Below are positions 42,435 through 51,150 of a DNA stretch of 64,000 nucleotides, one piece after another. The notes below the pieces were generated by a model. It made no database searches and was not told the DNA's origin. It saw only the letters and a list, made by a program, of their open reading frames with translations. The DNA lies in NCBI GenBank assembly GCA_028716365.1, contig JAQUPZ010000012.1:1-64000 (forward strand), in the 5' to 3' direction. Origin of the DNA: Kiritimatiellia bacterium. GTDB lineage: Bacteria > Verrucomicrobiota > Kiritimatiellia > UBA8416 > YA12-FULL-48-11. The position numbers and the translations under genes were made by a program. Position 1 is the stretch's first letter. Each line of letters opens with the position of its first letter.

Positions 42435-43397
42435 ATGAATGAAGTAAACAGGCGTGAGTTCCTGAAAACATCATCGGTGGCCGCTCTTGGCATTGCGGCG
42501 GCCCAGCAAGTAATCAGTTCATCAACAATCGCAGGGGAGAAAAATACAGCAGCAGGAAAGGAGAAAAGCATTATGAAAGTAAAAATCGGTATCAATATGG
42601 AATTTGTCCGGCACGAAGACAAATCGTTCGAATGGGGTGTAGAGAAAGCGGCGGCGATCGGATATGAATATGTCGAACCGATGGTACACTGGGGACGTGA
42701 ACTTCTCAGTGAAGCAGGGTATTTTCACAGTGTTTCCATGCTTGATGATCCATTGCGTATAAAGCGTGCATGTGAGAAGGCAGGTATCAAAGTTTCGGGG
42801 CTTTCTGCTCATTGTCCGTTGTGCAAGCCGGAGATCAGCTGCGAATACCTGAAACAGGCGATTCGTTTTGCGGCGGAATGCGGCGCTCCTGTTATTAATA
42901 CTGATGAAGGTCCAAAACCGAAATGGACAACGGAAGAAGAGGACCATGTGTTAATGCGCTATGTTTTGAAAGAAGCGGCTGCGTTGGCCGAGCCGCGGCA
43001 TATTCAGATAGGGATAGAACCTCACCAGCAATACAGTAAACTTCCAAAGGGACTTGACCGTATTTCCCGGCTTGTTGATTCGCCAGCAATAGGCATCAAT
43101 TTTGATACGGGGAACAGTTATCTCGCGGGACGGGACCCTCTGGTATGGCTGGAACAGGTGAAAGGTCGCCTGGTTCATCTACATGCCAAGGACATTTCTA
43201 TCAAGCAGTCCAATGCGGAACGTGGAAAAGTCACAGGAACTCCTGTTGGTTGTGCATGTGGAGAAGGAGTGATTGACTGGAAAAAAGTCATACAGATTTG
43301 TCAGAGTATCAACAGGGACATAGTTTTTTCCGTTGAATGCGGTACCGTTGACCAGGCTGAACGGAGTTTCAAGCATCTTAAATCTCTGTTGGGTTAA
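42435..43397 (+). CDS. Tat-exported sugar phosphate isomerase/epimerase-like TIM barrel
   Basis: This protein of 320 residues has a twin-arginine signal (NRREFLKTSSVAALGIAAAQQ). The barrel is of the xylose-isomerase-like AP_endonuc_2 type: EWGVEKAAAIGYEYVEPM, KRACEKAGIKVSGLSAHCPLC, QIGIEPHQQYS with a metal Glu, GINFDTGNSYLAGRDPLVW with Asp, RLVHLHAKDIS with His, and a final Glu in VFSVECG. Exported members of this family in Bacteroidota act as lyases on 3-keto-glycosides. It is followed by Gfo/Idh/MocA genes, which supports such a pathway. AGGAGG lies 9 nt before the ATG at 42435. An internal MKVKIG start at about codon 46 could give a cytoplasmic form. Confidence 0.85.
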   Translation: MNEVNRREFLKTSSVAALGIAAAQQVISSSTIAGEKNTAAGKEKSIMKVKIGINMEFVRHEDKSFEWGVEKAAAIGYEYVEPMVHWGRELLSEAGYFHSVSMLDDPLRIKRACEKAGIKVSGLSAHCPLCKPEISCEYLKQAIRFAAECGAPVINTDEGPKPKWTTEEEDHVLMRYVLKEAAALAEPRHIQIGIEPHQQYSKLPKGLDRISRLVDSPAIGINFDTGNSYLAGRDPLVWLEQVKGRLVHLHAKDISIKQSNAERGKVTGTPVGCACGEGVIDWKKVIQICQSINRDIVFSVECGTVDQAERSFKHLKSLLG

Positions 43398-43569
43398 GAC
43401 CCGAAGATGTGATAGAGATGTGAGGAAGTTTAAGAAACAGTACATTGATTTTATCCTTATAGAATTCTGGCTCGCCTCTGTGTAACATGCGGCGGAATTG
43501 GATGGTTTAGTAGGGCGGAAAAACCTGTTACGGCATCAGGTTAGTGAAATAAACGTGGAGATGAACACA

Positions 43570-44952
43570 ATGAAAACTATAGAGGCAAAATCACGCAGTG
43601 AATCTCATAAAATATCGCGGCGCTGTTTTCTCGAAAAAGCCGCTTTGGCGGGTGTGGTTATTGGTTTCCCGACCATCATCCCGTCAACAGTCCTCGCCAG
43701 GGATGGAAAGGCGTCACCGAACAGCAAGGTGAATGTGGCAATGATCAGTTGTGGCAGTCGTGCAGGTTATGCGGTCAACTACAAAAGCTACGACAAATCG
43801 GTGATGGTTGCGGTTTGTGATCCTATAAAGAGTCGGAGACTCAAGAGAAAGCAGGAGTTTGGGAATTGTGATGACTACGGTGATTTCCGCGAGGTGCTTG
43901 CACGCAAAGACGTTGATGCGGTTCATATCGCAACAGCGGACCACTGGCACGTTCCAATTGCGATGATGGCGGCATGGGCGGGCAAGGACATGTACACTGA
44001 AAAGCCGCTTGGGATAAGCATTGAGCACGATAAGAAGTCCCGCGAGATCGTTGATAAGTACCATAGAATATTTCAGTATGGCGCACAGCAAAGATCGATA
44101 GAACAGGTCCGGTTAGGCATCGAGCTTGTACTCAATGGGCATATCGGCGAGGTTAAGGAAGCCTTCGTGTGGGCACCACACGGCGAATCCGGTGGGATCG
44201 CGACGGAAGCACCCATACCGGAAGGGTTCGATTATGATATGTGGCTGGGTCCTGCACCCAAGGCGCCATTTTGTAACGACCGCTGCCTTACTCAGAGTCA
44301 CAGGAATGGGATTTTCCATATCTACGACTATGCCATTGGTTTTGTAGCAGGATGGGGCGCGCATCCTGCTGATATGCTGCAGTGGTGGCTGGACAATGCG
44401 GGAATCCCCAACATGCCTGTTTCGTGTGAGGCCAGGGGAGTTATTCCAACATCCGGTCTTTTCAATACATTGACCAACTGGGATTCGTATTTTGTTTATC
44501 CAAACGGTTTGAAAATGCGTTTTATGGATGATATCACGGCTGACAAGGAAAAACCTCATCCCGGAGTGAGCGGTGGACACGGTACGCTCCTGGTCGGTTC
44601 AGAGGGCTGGGTACGTGTCAGCCGTGGTGGATGGGCGTTTTCAAATGATAATATCCGCCAGAAGGCCAAGGATCCAGGTCCGAAACGTCTGAAGATAAGT
44701 CGAGACCAGATCCAGAACTTTGTCGACTGTGTGCTTAGCAGGGAAGAACCGGTGGATAATCTGCATTCAGCTGTTCGTTCGGACATATTGTGCCATCTCA
44801 TTGACATAAGCGTACGGACAGGCCGGAAGCTCAAATGGGATAACAACAAAGAAAAGATCGTCGGCGATAAACAGGCGGAGAATATGATGCGCCGCGATTT
44901 GCGAGATCCATGGAAGCTGAACAGGTCCTGGCTCAGTTCTATTTTCGGATGA
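43570..44952 (+). CDS. Tat-exported Gfo/Idh/MocA oxidoreductase (1)
   Basis: The product has 460 residues. The signal ISRRCFLEKAALAGVVIGFPTII is a twin-arginine signal. The Rossmann domain lacks the ideal GxGxxG (VAMISCGSRAGYAV), then VAVCDP, DAVHIATADHWHVPIA and MYTEKPLG with the catalytic Lys of EKP. The C-terminal domain has the PVC pattern DYDMWLGPAPKAPF...GFVAGWGAHPADMLQWW. Tat export would carry prefolded enzyme with bound NAD(P), as known for glucose-fructose oxidoreductase. The ATG at 43570 lies 9 nt after GGAG; the ATG at 43561 abuts it. The 170 nt upstream, back to 43397, are otherwise featureless. Confidence 0.9.
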   Translation: MKTIEAKSRSESHKISRRCFLEKAALAGVVIGFPTIIPSTVLARDGKASPNSKVNVAMISCGSRAGYAVNYKSYDKSVMVAVCDPIKSRRLKRKQEFGNCDDYGDFREVLARKDVDAVHIATADHWHVPIAMMAAWAGKDMYTEKPLGISIEHDKKSREIVDKYHRIFQYGAQQRSIEQVRLGIELVLNGHIGEVKEAFVWAPHGESGGIATEAPIPEGFDYDMWLGPAPKAPFCNDRCLTQSHRNGIFHIYDYAIGFVAGWGAHPADMLQWWLDNAGIPNMPVSCEARGVIPTSGLFNTLTNWDSYFVYPNGLKMRFMDDITADKEKPHPGVSGGHGTLLVGSEGWVRVSRGGWAFSNDNIRQKAKDPGPKRLKISRDQIQNFVDCVLSREEPVDNLHSAVRSDILCHLIDISVRTGRKLKWDNNKEKIVGDKQAENMMRRDLRDPWKLNRSWLSSIFG

Positions 44953-45057
44953 TTACTGTTACCGCCTGAATTCACAGATCATTACTGAGTCATTAATCTA
45001 GGTGATGTCCGTACATTTATAACCCAATTCATAATTGGAGTGATAAGGGAGGTAAAA

Positions 45058-46305
45058 ATGAATAGTAAAGAAACTGTGGATAGCACATTTTCACGCAGAC
45101 AATTTCTCGGAATAACAACCGTAACTGCAACTTCACTGGCACTTACAGGAACACCGGCTGTTGGTGCAGAGGAAGCCAAGCCGAAAGAATTTTCCCGTAA
45201 GATCAAACTTGGCTGGATCGGTTGCGGCGGACGTGGGGCCTGGCTCGCCGGACTTTTCAAGAAACATGGCGGGTATGAAATTCATGCCGTGGCTGATTAC
45301 TTCCAGGACCTTGTAGACCGTTGTGGTGACACTCTTGGAGTTGACAAATCACGCCGCTTTACAGGTCTGTCGGGCTGCAGGAAGATCTTGGAAAGCGGTG
45401 TCGAGGCTTTGGCAGTTCTGGATGTTCCCTGTTTCTATCCCGAACAGGCCCAGGCTGCCATTGCGGCTGGATGTCATGTATACATGGCCAAACCGGTTGC
45501 CGTGGATGTGCCGGGTTGTCTGGTCATAGAAGCCGCGGGGAAACTTGCTACCCAGAAGAAACTGTGTTTCCTGATCGATTACCAGATGCCCACCGATCCG
45601 ATTAACATCGAGATTGCCAAACGGATATGGGATGGCGGGCTGGGTAAATTGTTGGCCGTAACCACACTCGGAGCTGGCGGCGGCGCCAACGTGAGGAAAG
45701 ACCCGCTCAAAGGTAAAACGATCGAAAGTCGCTTGCGTGACCTGATCTGGTGCAATGACATTCCGCTGGGGGGAGATCCAATAGTCAATTACGATATCCA
45801 TTCCATAGATGCGGCGGTTTGGATCATTCGGCGGCGGCCGACCAGTGCGGTCGGATACTCGCGGATATGCCGTTCTGATCCACAGGGTGATCGCCAGGAC
45901 TTGGCGTTTGTCACCTACGAATGCCCCGATGGACTATTGTGGAACCATCAGACCCTTTCCATTCCGGATCACGGAAGGTCACTGGTATCCAATGTTCATG
46001 GTGAACTGGCCAGCGCGCAGATCAGTTACTGGGGCAAGTCGTTTCTCCGCGGCGGACCAAAGCATTATGGTGGTGGCGAGGTTGTCAGCCTCTACAATCA
46101 GGGTGCCATACGCAACATTGCCGAGTTTTACCGCATAATTACCGAGAACCAGTTTGACAACCAGACGGTCCAGCGTACCGTGGATGGAACGTTGACAGCG
46201 ATCCTTGGTCGTGAAGCAGCAGCCAGAGGACAACGTTTGACAATGGAAGAATTGATAAAGGAGAATAAAAAACTGGATGTTAATCTGGATGGTCTGAAAG
46301 TGTGA
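45058..46305 (+). CDS. Tat-exported Gfo/Idh/MocA oxidoreductase (2)
   Basis: The product has 415 residues. It has a twin-arginine signal (FSRRQFLGITTVTATSLALTG), a Rossmann segment KLGWIGCGGRGAWLAGLF, HAVADYFQD, VYMAKPVAV in place of the usual EKP motif (AKP; the Lys is kept) and a C-terminal DLIWCNDIPLGGDPIVNYDIHSIDAAVWI. It is a more distant paralogue than copies 1 and 3, which share the DMWLGPAP block. The sulfatase start overlaps its stop, indicating cotranslation, so the substrate may be a sulfated sugar or the desulfated product. GGGAGG lies before the ATG. Confidence 0.88.
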   Translation: MNSKETVDSTFSRRQFLGITTVTATSLALTGTPAVGAEEAKPKEFSRKIKLGWIGCGGRGAWLAGLFKKHGGYEIHAVADYFQDLVDRCGDTLGVDKSRRFTGLSGCRKILESGVEALAVLDVPCFYPEQAQAAIAAGCHVYMAKPVAVDVPGCLVIEAAGKLATQKKLCFLIDYQMPTDPINIEIAKRIWDGGLGKLLAVTTLGAGGGANVRKDPLKGKTIESRLRDLIWCNDIPLGGDPIVNYDIHSIDAAVWIIRRRPTSAVGYSRICRSDPQGDRQDLAFVTYECPDGLLWNHQTLSIPDHGRSLVSNVHGELASAQISYWGKSFLRGGPKHYGGGEVVSLYNQGAIRNIAEFYRIITENQFDNQTVQRTVDGTLTAILGREAAARGQRLTMEELIKENKKLDVNLDGLKV

Positions 46306-47738
46306 CAGAAATGAGTCCACGATTATCAAAGAGAGATTTCCTCAAATTGACCGGTATTGGATTGTCTTCGACAATATTGAAACCCTTGATGTATGCGGAA
46401 CTTTTATCCAGACGGAAACCAAATGTTATTCTTTTTCTGACGGATGATTTGGGATTTGGCGATCTCGGATGTCATGGTAACCAGAAGTTAAAAACACCGA
46501 ACTTGGATGATTTTGCCCGCGAGGCGGTGGAGTTTTCGCGTTTTCATGTAAGTCCGGTCTGTGCTCCGACGCGCGCTTCCCTGATGACCGGCCGTTATAA
46601 CTTTCGTACAGGTGTCTGCGATGTTTTTGGCAAGGCCTGTAATATGGATCCTGCCGAAGTCACAATTGCCGAAGTTCTGCGTGGCGCGGGTTATACCACA
46701 GGTTTATTTGGAAAATGGCATCTTGGGGACGATCCGAAACGCAGTCCAAATGCCCAGGGTTTTGAAGAAGCGCTTACATTTCCCGGTGCTGCAATGCGTG
46801 CCAACCAGTATTTCAATCCGGAACTGTATCACAATGGTGTTAAAACTCCTTGTAAGGGATACTGCATGGATATCTTTACGGACGCGGCCATTGATTTCAT
46901 TAGAAAGAACAGGTCAAAGCTTTTCTTTGTCTACCTGCCTGCAAATCTTATTCACACTCCACTGGTAGTGGCGGATGATCTTGCAGCACAATATGATAAC
47001 GCAGGACTCAATGCCAGTACTGCGAAAATTTACGGGATGATCAAAAGCGTGGATAATAATTTTGGACGTGTACGTGCGGTATTAAAGGAGTTGGGAATTG
47101 AAGACAATACACTTTTAATCTTCACTTCTGATAATGGTCCATGTTCCGGTTCAAATCCGGTTGACCGTTTTATGGCAGGTTTACACGGCCTGAAGGGAAC
47201 CGTTTATGAAAATGGTATTCGTGTTCCCTGTTTCATGCGCTGGCCTGTTGGATTCAAGGCTCCCGTAAAAATCGATCGCCTTGCCGCACATATTGACATC
47301 ATGCCTACTTTGCTCGAGATTTGTGGTGCAAAACCGGTTGTTGATGTGAAATTTGATGGAATCAGTTTACTGCTGCTCCTGTTTGATCCGAGGACTGACT
47401 GGCCGGATCGGACACTGTTTTTCCAGTGGGACAGTGGGCAGGTCCCGCGCCGTGGACAGGCATTTACAGTGTTGACGGAAAAATGGAAACTGGTCCAGCC
47501 CTGCGGTATGGATCTGCCTTCACAAAAACATATCCGCGACCGTTACGCCGAACTTTGTGCGCTGCAGGGACGTGGACAGCGAAGTATTGAAGGTCCACCA
47601 CGTTATGAGCTATACGATATTACAAATGATCCGGGTGAGATGAAAGATATGGCAAAGGATCATCCGGATATTGTCGAAAAGATGAAAAAGCAATATGAGG
47701 CGTGGTTTTCTGATGTAGCTGCGCGATGGAGTAAGTAA
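46302..47738 (+). CDS. S1-family sulfatase
   Basis: Up to 478 residues. The N-terminus is Tat-like (LSKRDFLKLTGIGLSSTI, with KR instead of RR). The sulfatase core is intact: RKPNVILFLTDDLGFGDLGCHG (metal Asp pair), the formylglycine site CAPTRASLMTGR (Cys87 from this start), GLFGKWHLG, IFTSDNGPCSG and the LKGTVYENGIRVP C-terminal block. It hydrolyses sulfate esters in the periplasm after Cys-to-formylglycine maturation. The GTG at 46302 overlaps the preceding TGA by 4 nt; an ATG at 46311 is an alternative. No maturase gene is seen in the window. Confidence 0.92.
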   Translation: MTEMSPRLSKRDFLKLTGIGLSSTILKPLMYAELLSRRKPNVILFLTDDLGFGDLGCHGNQKLKTPNLDDFAREAVEFSRFHVSPVCAPTRASLMTGRYNFRTGVCDVFGKACNMDPAEVTIAEVLRGAGYTTGLFGKWHLGDDPKRSPNAQGFEEALTFPGAAMRANQYFNPELYHNGVKTPCKGYCMDIFTDAAIDFIRKNRSKLFFVYLPANLIHTPLVVADDLAAQYDNAGLNASTAKIYGMIKSVDNNFGRVRAVLKELGIEDNTLLIFTSDNGPCSGSNPVDRFMAGLHGLKGTVYENGIRVPCFMRWPVGFKAPVKIDRLAAHIDIMPTLLEICGAKPVVDVKFDGISLLLLLFDPRTDWPDRTLFFQWDSGQVPRRGQAFTVLTEKWKLVQPCGMDLPSQKHIRDRYAELCALQGRGQRSIEGPPRYELYDITNDPGEMKDMAKDHPDIVEKMKKQYEAWFSDVAARWSK

Positions 47739-47772
47739 ACAACTTGATTGAAAAAACAAGGAGATGACAATT

Positions 47773-49065
47773 GTGAACTCAAAATTGTCACGACGTAATT
47801 TCCTTAAAGGTGTAACGGCAGCGGGGACGGTTTTTGCCGTACCGGCAATTATTCCGTTTTCAGTATTCGGGGCCAATGCACCGAGCAACAGGGTCGCACT
47901 GGGACACATTGGTGTAGGCGGGCAGGGTGGTGGAGTGATGAATGGAATGTTACACTTGGAAGAATCGCAGATCCTGGCAGTGTGCGATTGTTTCAGTGAT
48001 CGCCGGGAAAGCAGGGCAAAAACAGTTAATGATTATTATGCCGCGAAACGGGAAAAAGGTTCTTACAAAAGTTGCGAAGCGTACAGGGATTTCAGGGAAA
48101 TGCTGGCGAGGAGCGATATTGACGCTGTCGTTATTGCAACTCCAGATCACTGGCATGTGCCAGCGGCAGTTCTTGCTGTCAGGGCAGGAAAAGATGTTTA
48201 CGTAGAAAAACCGCTTGGCATCAGCATTGCCGAGGACAAACTGATGCGGGAGGTGATTCACAAGTATGGGGCTATATTCCAATATGGCACGCAACAGAGA
48301 TGTTTCAACCAGCACTGCGGTTTTGCGTGTGAACTTGTGCGGAACGGTTATCTTGGTGAACTGAAAGCCATACATGTAATTGCGCCGAATGGTGCCACCG
48401 GTGGAAATCAGGGTCCACAACCGGTACCGGAAGGATTGGATTATGACATGTGGTTGGGTCCAGCGCCGGTCAAACCATATACTACTGACCGCGTTGTTGG
48501 TGGTGGACGCTGGCATATTTATGACTATGCGCTTGGTTTTATCGCCGGATGGGGTGCCCATCCGCTCGACATTGCGCACTGGGGTTATCCTCACATCCCG
48601 GTTGAGTACGAGGGCACAGGCTTGATTCCCAAGGACGGTCTGTTTGACACGATTGTTGATTGGGATGTCAAAGGCCGTTATGCGAGCGGCGTTGAGTTCA
48701 CGTTGAAACCAGGTGGCGACAAGACAACATTTGTCGGGACCGAGGGTTGGATCGCTCCAAGTCGCGGAACGATTACGGCTGAGCCTGAAACATTGTTGAA
48801 AATTAAGATCAAACCTGACGAGATCCATCTGCTTCAGGATGTTCATCATTACAGGAATTTCCTTACGGCCGTTAAAACGCGCAGGAACCCGGCGAGTGAC
48901 ATTGATTCGGCAGTACAGTCGGATTTCATAAGCCAACTTGGTGATATCGCCATCAGGACAGGACGTAAAATCAAGTGGAACCTGGTCAAAGAGACCATCG
49001 TTGGGGATAAAGATGCGGCCAGGATGATGAACCGGGCACGTCGCGAACCTTGGGGGATAATCTAG
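47773..49065 (+). CDS. Tat-exported Gfo/Idh/MocA oxidoreductase (3)
   Basis: The product has 430 residues. It has a twin-arginine signal (LSRRNFLKGVTAAGTVFAVPAIIPF), a glycine-rich Rossmann loop LGHIGVGGQGGGV, LAVCDCFSDRR, DAVVIATPDHWHVPAA and VYVEKPLGISI with the catalytic Lys. The C-terminal half carries LDYDMWLGPAPVKPY and FIAGWGAHPLDIAHWG as in copy 1. The start is taken as GTG 47773, spaced 9 nt from AAGGAG; the ATG at 47764 directly abuts that box. Likely last gene of the 42435-49065 unit. Confidence 0.9.
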   Translation: MNSKLSRRNFLKGVTAAGTVFAVPAIIPFSVFGANAPSNRVALGHIGVGGQGGGVMNGMLHLEESQILAVCDCFSDRRESRAKTVNDYYAAKREKGSYKSCEAYRDFREMLARSDIDAVVIATPDHWHVPAAVLAVRAGKDVYVEKPLGISIAEDKLMREVIHKYGAIFQYGTQQRCFNQHCGFACELVRNGYLGELKAIHVIAPNGATGGNQGPQPVPEGLDYDMWLGPAPVKPYTTDRVVGGGRWHIYDYALGFIAGWGAHPLDIAHWGYPHIPVEYEGTGLIPKDGLFDTIVDWDVKGRYASGVEFTLKPGGDKTTFVGTEGWIAPSRGTITAEPETLLKIKIKPDEIHLLQDVHHYRNFLTAVKTRRNPASDIDSAVQSDFISQLGDIAIRTGRKIKWNLVKETIVGDKDAARMMNRARREPWGII

Positions 49066-49264
49066 TTACAAGATGTGTTGCTCAAAGCGTTCTTTATATT
49101 CTTGGCCACGGCTCGTCAGTAGTCTCGCCCTCCCTTTTCTCAAGCAAAGGCATATTTTCCCTGGGAGGGCAAGCGTACTCGCGCGCCGTCTTTCATTATC
49201 TTAATGAGTTTTTTAACGATTTCCCACGGTGTGATCTCGTCAGACTGCTTATTTGTGCCATTAT

Positions 49265-49398
49265 CCGGATTTTGTAATACCTCAGTTACAAGGTGGTACG
49301 TTGTAGCCACGGCGCTATGTCGCCGTGCAAAAACGCCCCGACAGAGCGGGGCGGCTACAGATCCGTTCTATCGAGACTGAGGAGTTACCGGATTTTTG
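49265..49398. repeat. BIME-like inverted pair inside a MITE-like frame
   Basis: TGTAGCC (49302-49308) pairs with GGCTACA (49353-49359). Between them two hairpins sit head to head: ACGGCG-CTATGT-CGCCGT and CGCCCCG-ACAGAG-CGGGGCG, each with a GTAG foot. Outside, CCTCAGT (49280-49286) and ACTGAGG (49376-49382) form an inverted repeat, and CCGGATTTTG (49265-49274) with CCGGATTTTTG (49388-49398) a direct repeat. The rest of the gap 49066-49510 shows only a GCCCTCCC/GGGAGGGC dyad and no convincing gene. Confidence 0.68.
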
Positions 49399-49510
49399 AA
49401 TTCACTTGTTTCCTCTGGTAATTTAATGTAACAGCAAAACGTAAGAACTAGTGGCTGACATAATTCACAATCTTTAACATGTTCGGTAGATATCAATAAA
49501 AGGATAGAAA

Positions 49511-50995
49511 ATGATTACATCACGTAAACACTTGGGAAGTATTCGTAGCGGCTTGTGTAAGGCTGTTTTGTTCTTTGCGGTTCTGCTACTGGTTAATGGA
49601 ATTGGAGTATCGGCGGAATCTGTTGGTACGCCGGCTAAGAACGTTATTCTTTTTATTGGCGATGGGATGGGTATCAGCACCATAACCGCTGCTCGTATTT
49701 TTGACGGACAACACAAGGGAGGCAAGGGCGTTGATAACTCTCTGTCGTTCGAGAAGTTTCCTTATACAGCGTTTTCACGGACTTATTCCGCAAACTACAT
49801 CACCACCGATTCTGCGCCGGGCATGTCGGCGATCATGACCGGTCACAAATGTCAGCAGGACACTTTGTCGGTTGACGAAACGGTTGAATTGTGTCAGCCG
49901 GATATCAAGGGACATGAAGCCAAAACGTTTCTGGAAATATGTAAAGAAAAGGGCAAGGCGGTAGGAGTTGTCAGTACAACTCGTGCAACGCACGCGACAC
50001 CAGGCGCCTGTTATGCCCACGTTTCGGCACGCGATTGGGAATGCGATGCCGACTCCCAGAAGATACCGGGGCAGAAGGTGTCCTATCCTCTCCCTGCCGG
50101 GCAAAAAGACATTGCGGCGCAGTTGCTTGATTTTCCGGGAGGCATTGACGTGGCGTTGGCCGGCGGCCGGAAAAAGTTTATGAAAAACGATCAAGTCGAT
50201 CCAATTGAACCGAAAACAAAAGGTTCACGTAAGGATGGACGTGACCTGGTTGCGGAGTGGCAGGCCAAGGGTGGAAAATATGTTTATGATAAAAAAGGAT
50301 TGGAGAGTGTTACAAGCGGGCGGTTACTCGGGTTGTTCCATCCGGACATGATGTCATATAATGCATTTGCTAAAAGGGAAATTGAACCATCGCTTACAGA
50401 GATGACAACTAAAACCATTGAATTGCTTTCACAGAATCCCAAAGGTTTCTTTATGATGGTTGAAGGTGGACGAATTGACAGCGCTCATCATGCCTGCCAG
50501 GCGCTTAAGGCGTGTGATGAGACGGTGGAGTTATCGAAGGCAGTGGAGGCGGCAGTCGGTAGGGTGAATCTTAACGAAACGTTGATCATAGTGACCGCTG
50601 ATCACAGCCATTCGCTGACATTCGTTGGTTATGGCGGCATGCCCACGAAAATCGGCGGCTCGGCGCTTGATGAACATGGCAAACCACAAAAGGACCGGCT
50701 TGGTAATCCATTTGATTTCCTTGTCTATGGTGGTTCAAGTCTTCTTCGTGGCAGTAACGCCTCGAGTGTGAAAACGACCGCCAAAGAACCTTTCGATTAC
50801 GATGCCATGACAATGACTACCAACGTGATCGGCAAGGTGTTTGAAGGCGCGGTGTTGACCGGCGGCTCAACACATGGGGCGGAAGATGTTCCTGTTTACG
50901 CCACTGGCGCAAATGCAAATCTTGTGCACGGTGCCATCGAAAACACGCACATATTTGAAATCATGATGGAAGCGGCGGGGTTCAAGAAGGATTAA
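49511..50995 (+). CDS. Secreted alkaline phosphatase (PhoA family)
   Basis: This protein of 494 residues has a long signal peptide ending near residue 38. PhoA-family motifs: NVILFIGDGMGISTITAARI (metal Asp), TTDSAPGMSAIMTG with nucleophile S101, STTRATHATPGACYAH, FFMMVEGGRIDSAHHA (metal Glu/Asp/His), IIVTADHSHS and HGAEDVPVYATG with the last metal His. It hydrolyses phosphate monoesters in the periplasm. REP/BIME-like repeats flank the gene on both sides. Its link to the sugar genes may be phosphate release from modified glycans, or it may be independent. Confidence 0.94.
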   Translation: MITSRKHLGSIRSGLCKAVLFFAVLLLVNGIGVSAESVGTPAKNVILFIGDGMGISTITAARIFDGQHKGGKGVDNSLSFEKFPYTAFSRTYSANYITTDSAPGMSAIMTGHKCQQDTLSVDETVELCQPDIKGHEAKTFLEICKEKGKAVGVVSTTRATHATPGACYAHVSARDWECDADSQKIPGQKVSYPLPAGQKDIAAQLLDFPGGIDVALAGGRKKFMKNDQVDPIEPKTKGSRKDGRDLVAEWQAKGGKYVYDKKGLESVTSGRLLGLFHPDMMSYNAFAKREIEPSLTEMTTKTIELLSQNPKGFFMMVEGGRIDSAHHACQALKACDETVELSKAVEAAVGRVNLNETLIIVTADHSHSLTFVGYGGMPTKIGGSALDEHGKPQKDRLGNPFDFLVYGGSSLLRGSNASSVKTTAKEPFDYDAMTMTTNVIGKVFEGAVLTGGSTHGAEDVPVYATGANANLVHGAIENTHIFEIMMEAAGFKKD

Positions 50996-51043
50996 CGCGG
51001 TAAGCAGAGGCCTGTGGAAAAGACATAATACAATAAAAAGTAC

Positions 51044-51122
51044 GGTCACGACGGAGCGTGACCCTCCGAAGATGGACAAAATATTTGTTTTTTTTAATGG
51101 AGGGTTGCGCTTCGTCGCAACC
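51044..51122. repeat. BIME-like inverted pair between convergent genes
   Basis: Two hairpins are arranged head to head: GGTCACG/CGTGACC (51044-51063) and GGTTGCG/CGCAACC (51103-51122), joined by CCCTCC (51062-51067) pairing with GGAGGG (51099-51104). Read outward, both halves follow GGAGGGTYRCGCTYCGTCGY with compensatory stem changes. An AT-rich T-run lies between. In this convergent position it may also terminate both transcripts. Confidence 0.72.
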
Positions 51123-51150
51123 GGCTGAGTTTTTCTCTGTACCTGTTTTA

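Noticed and set aside
47950..48936. Open frame of 328 codons on the minus strand opposite the third Gfo/Idh/MocA gene
   Set aside because: The sense strand carries the complete oxidoreductase; the antisense product has no coherent motifs.
49050..49277. Open frame of 75 codons after the third oxidoreductase gene
   Set aside because: No ribosome site, overlaps the preceding stop and runs into a repeat; the translation looks random.
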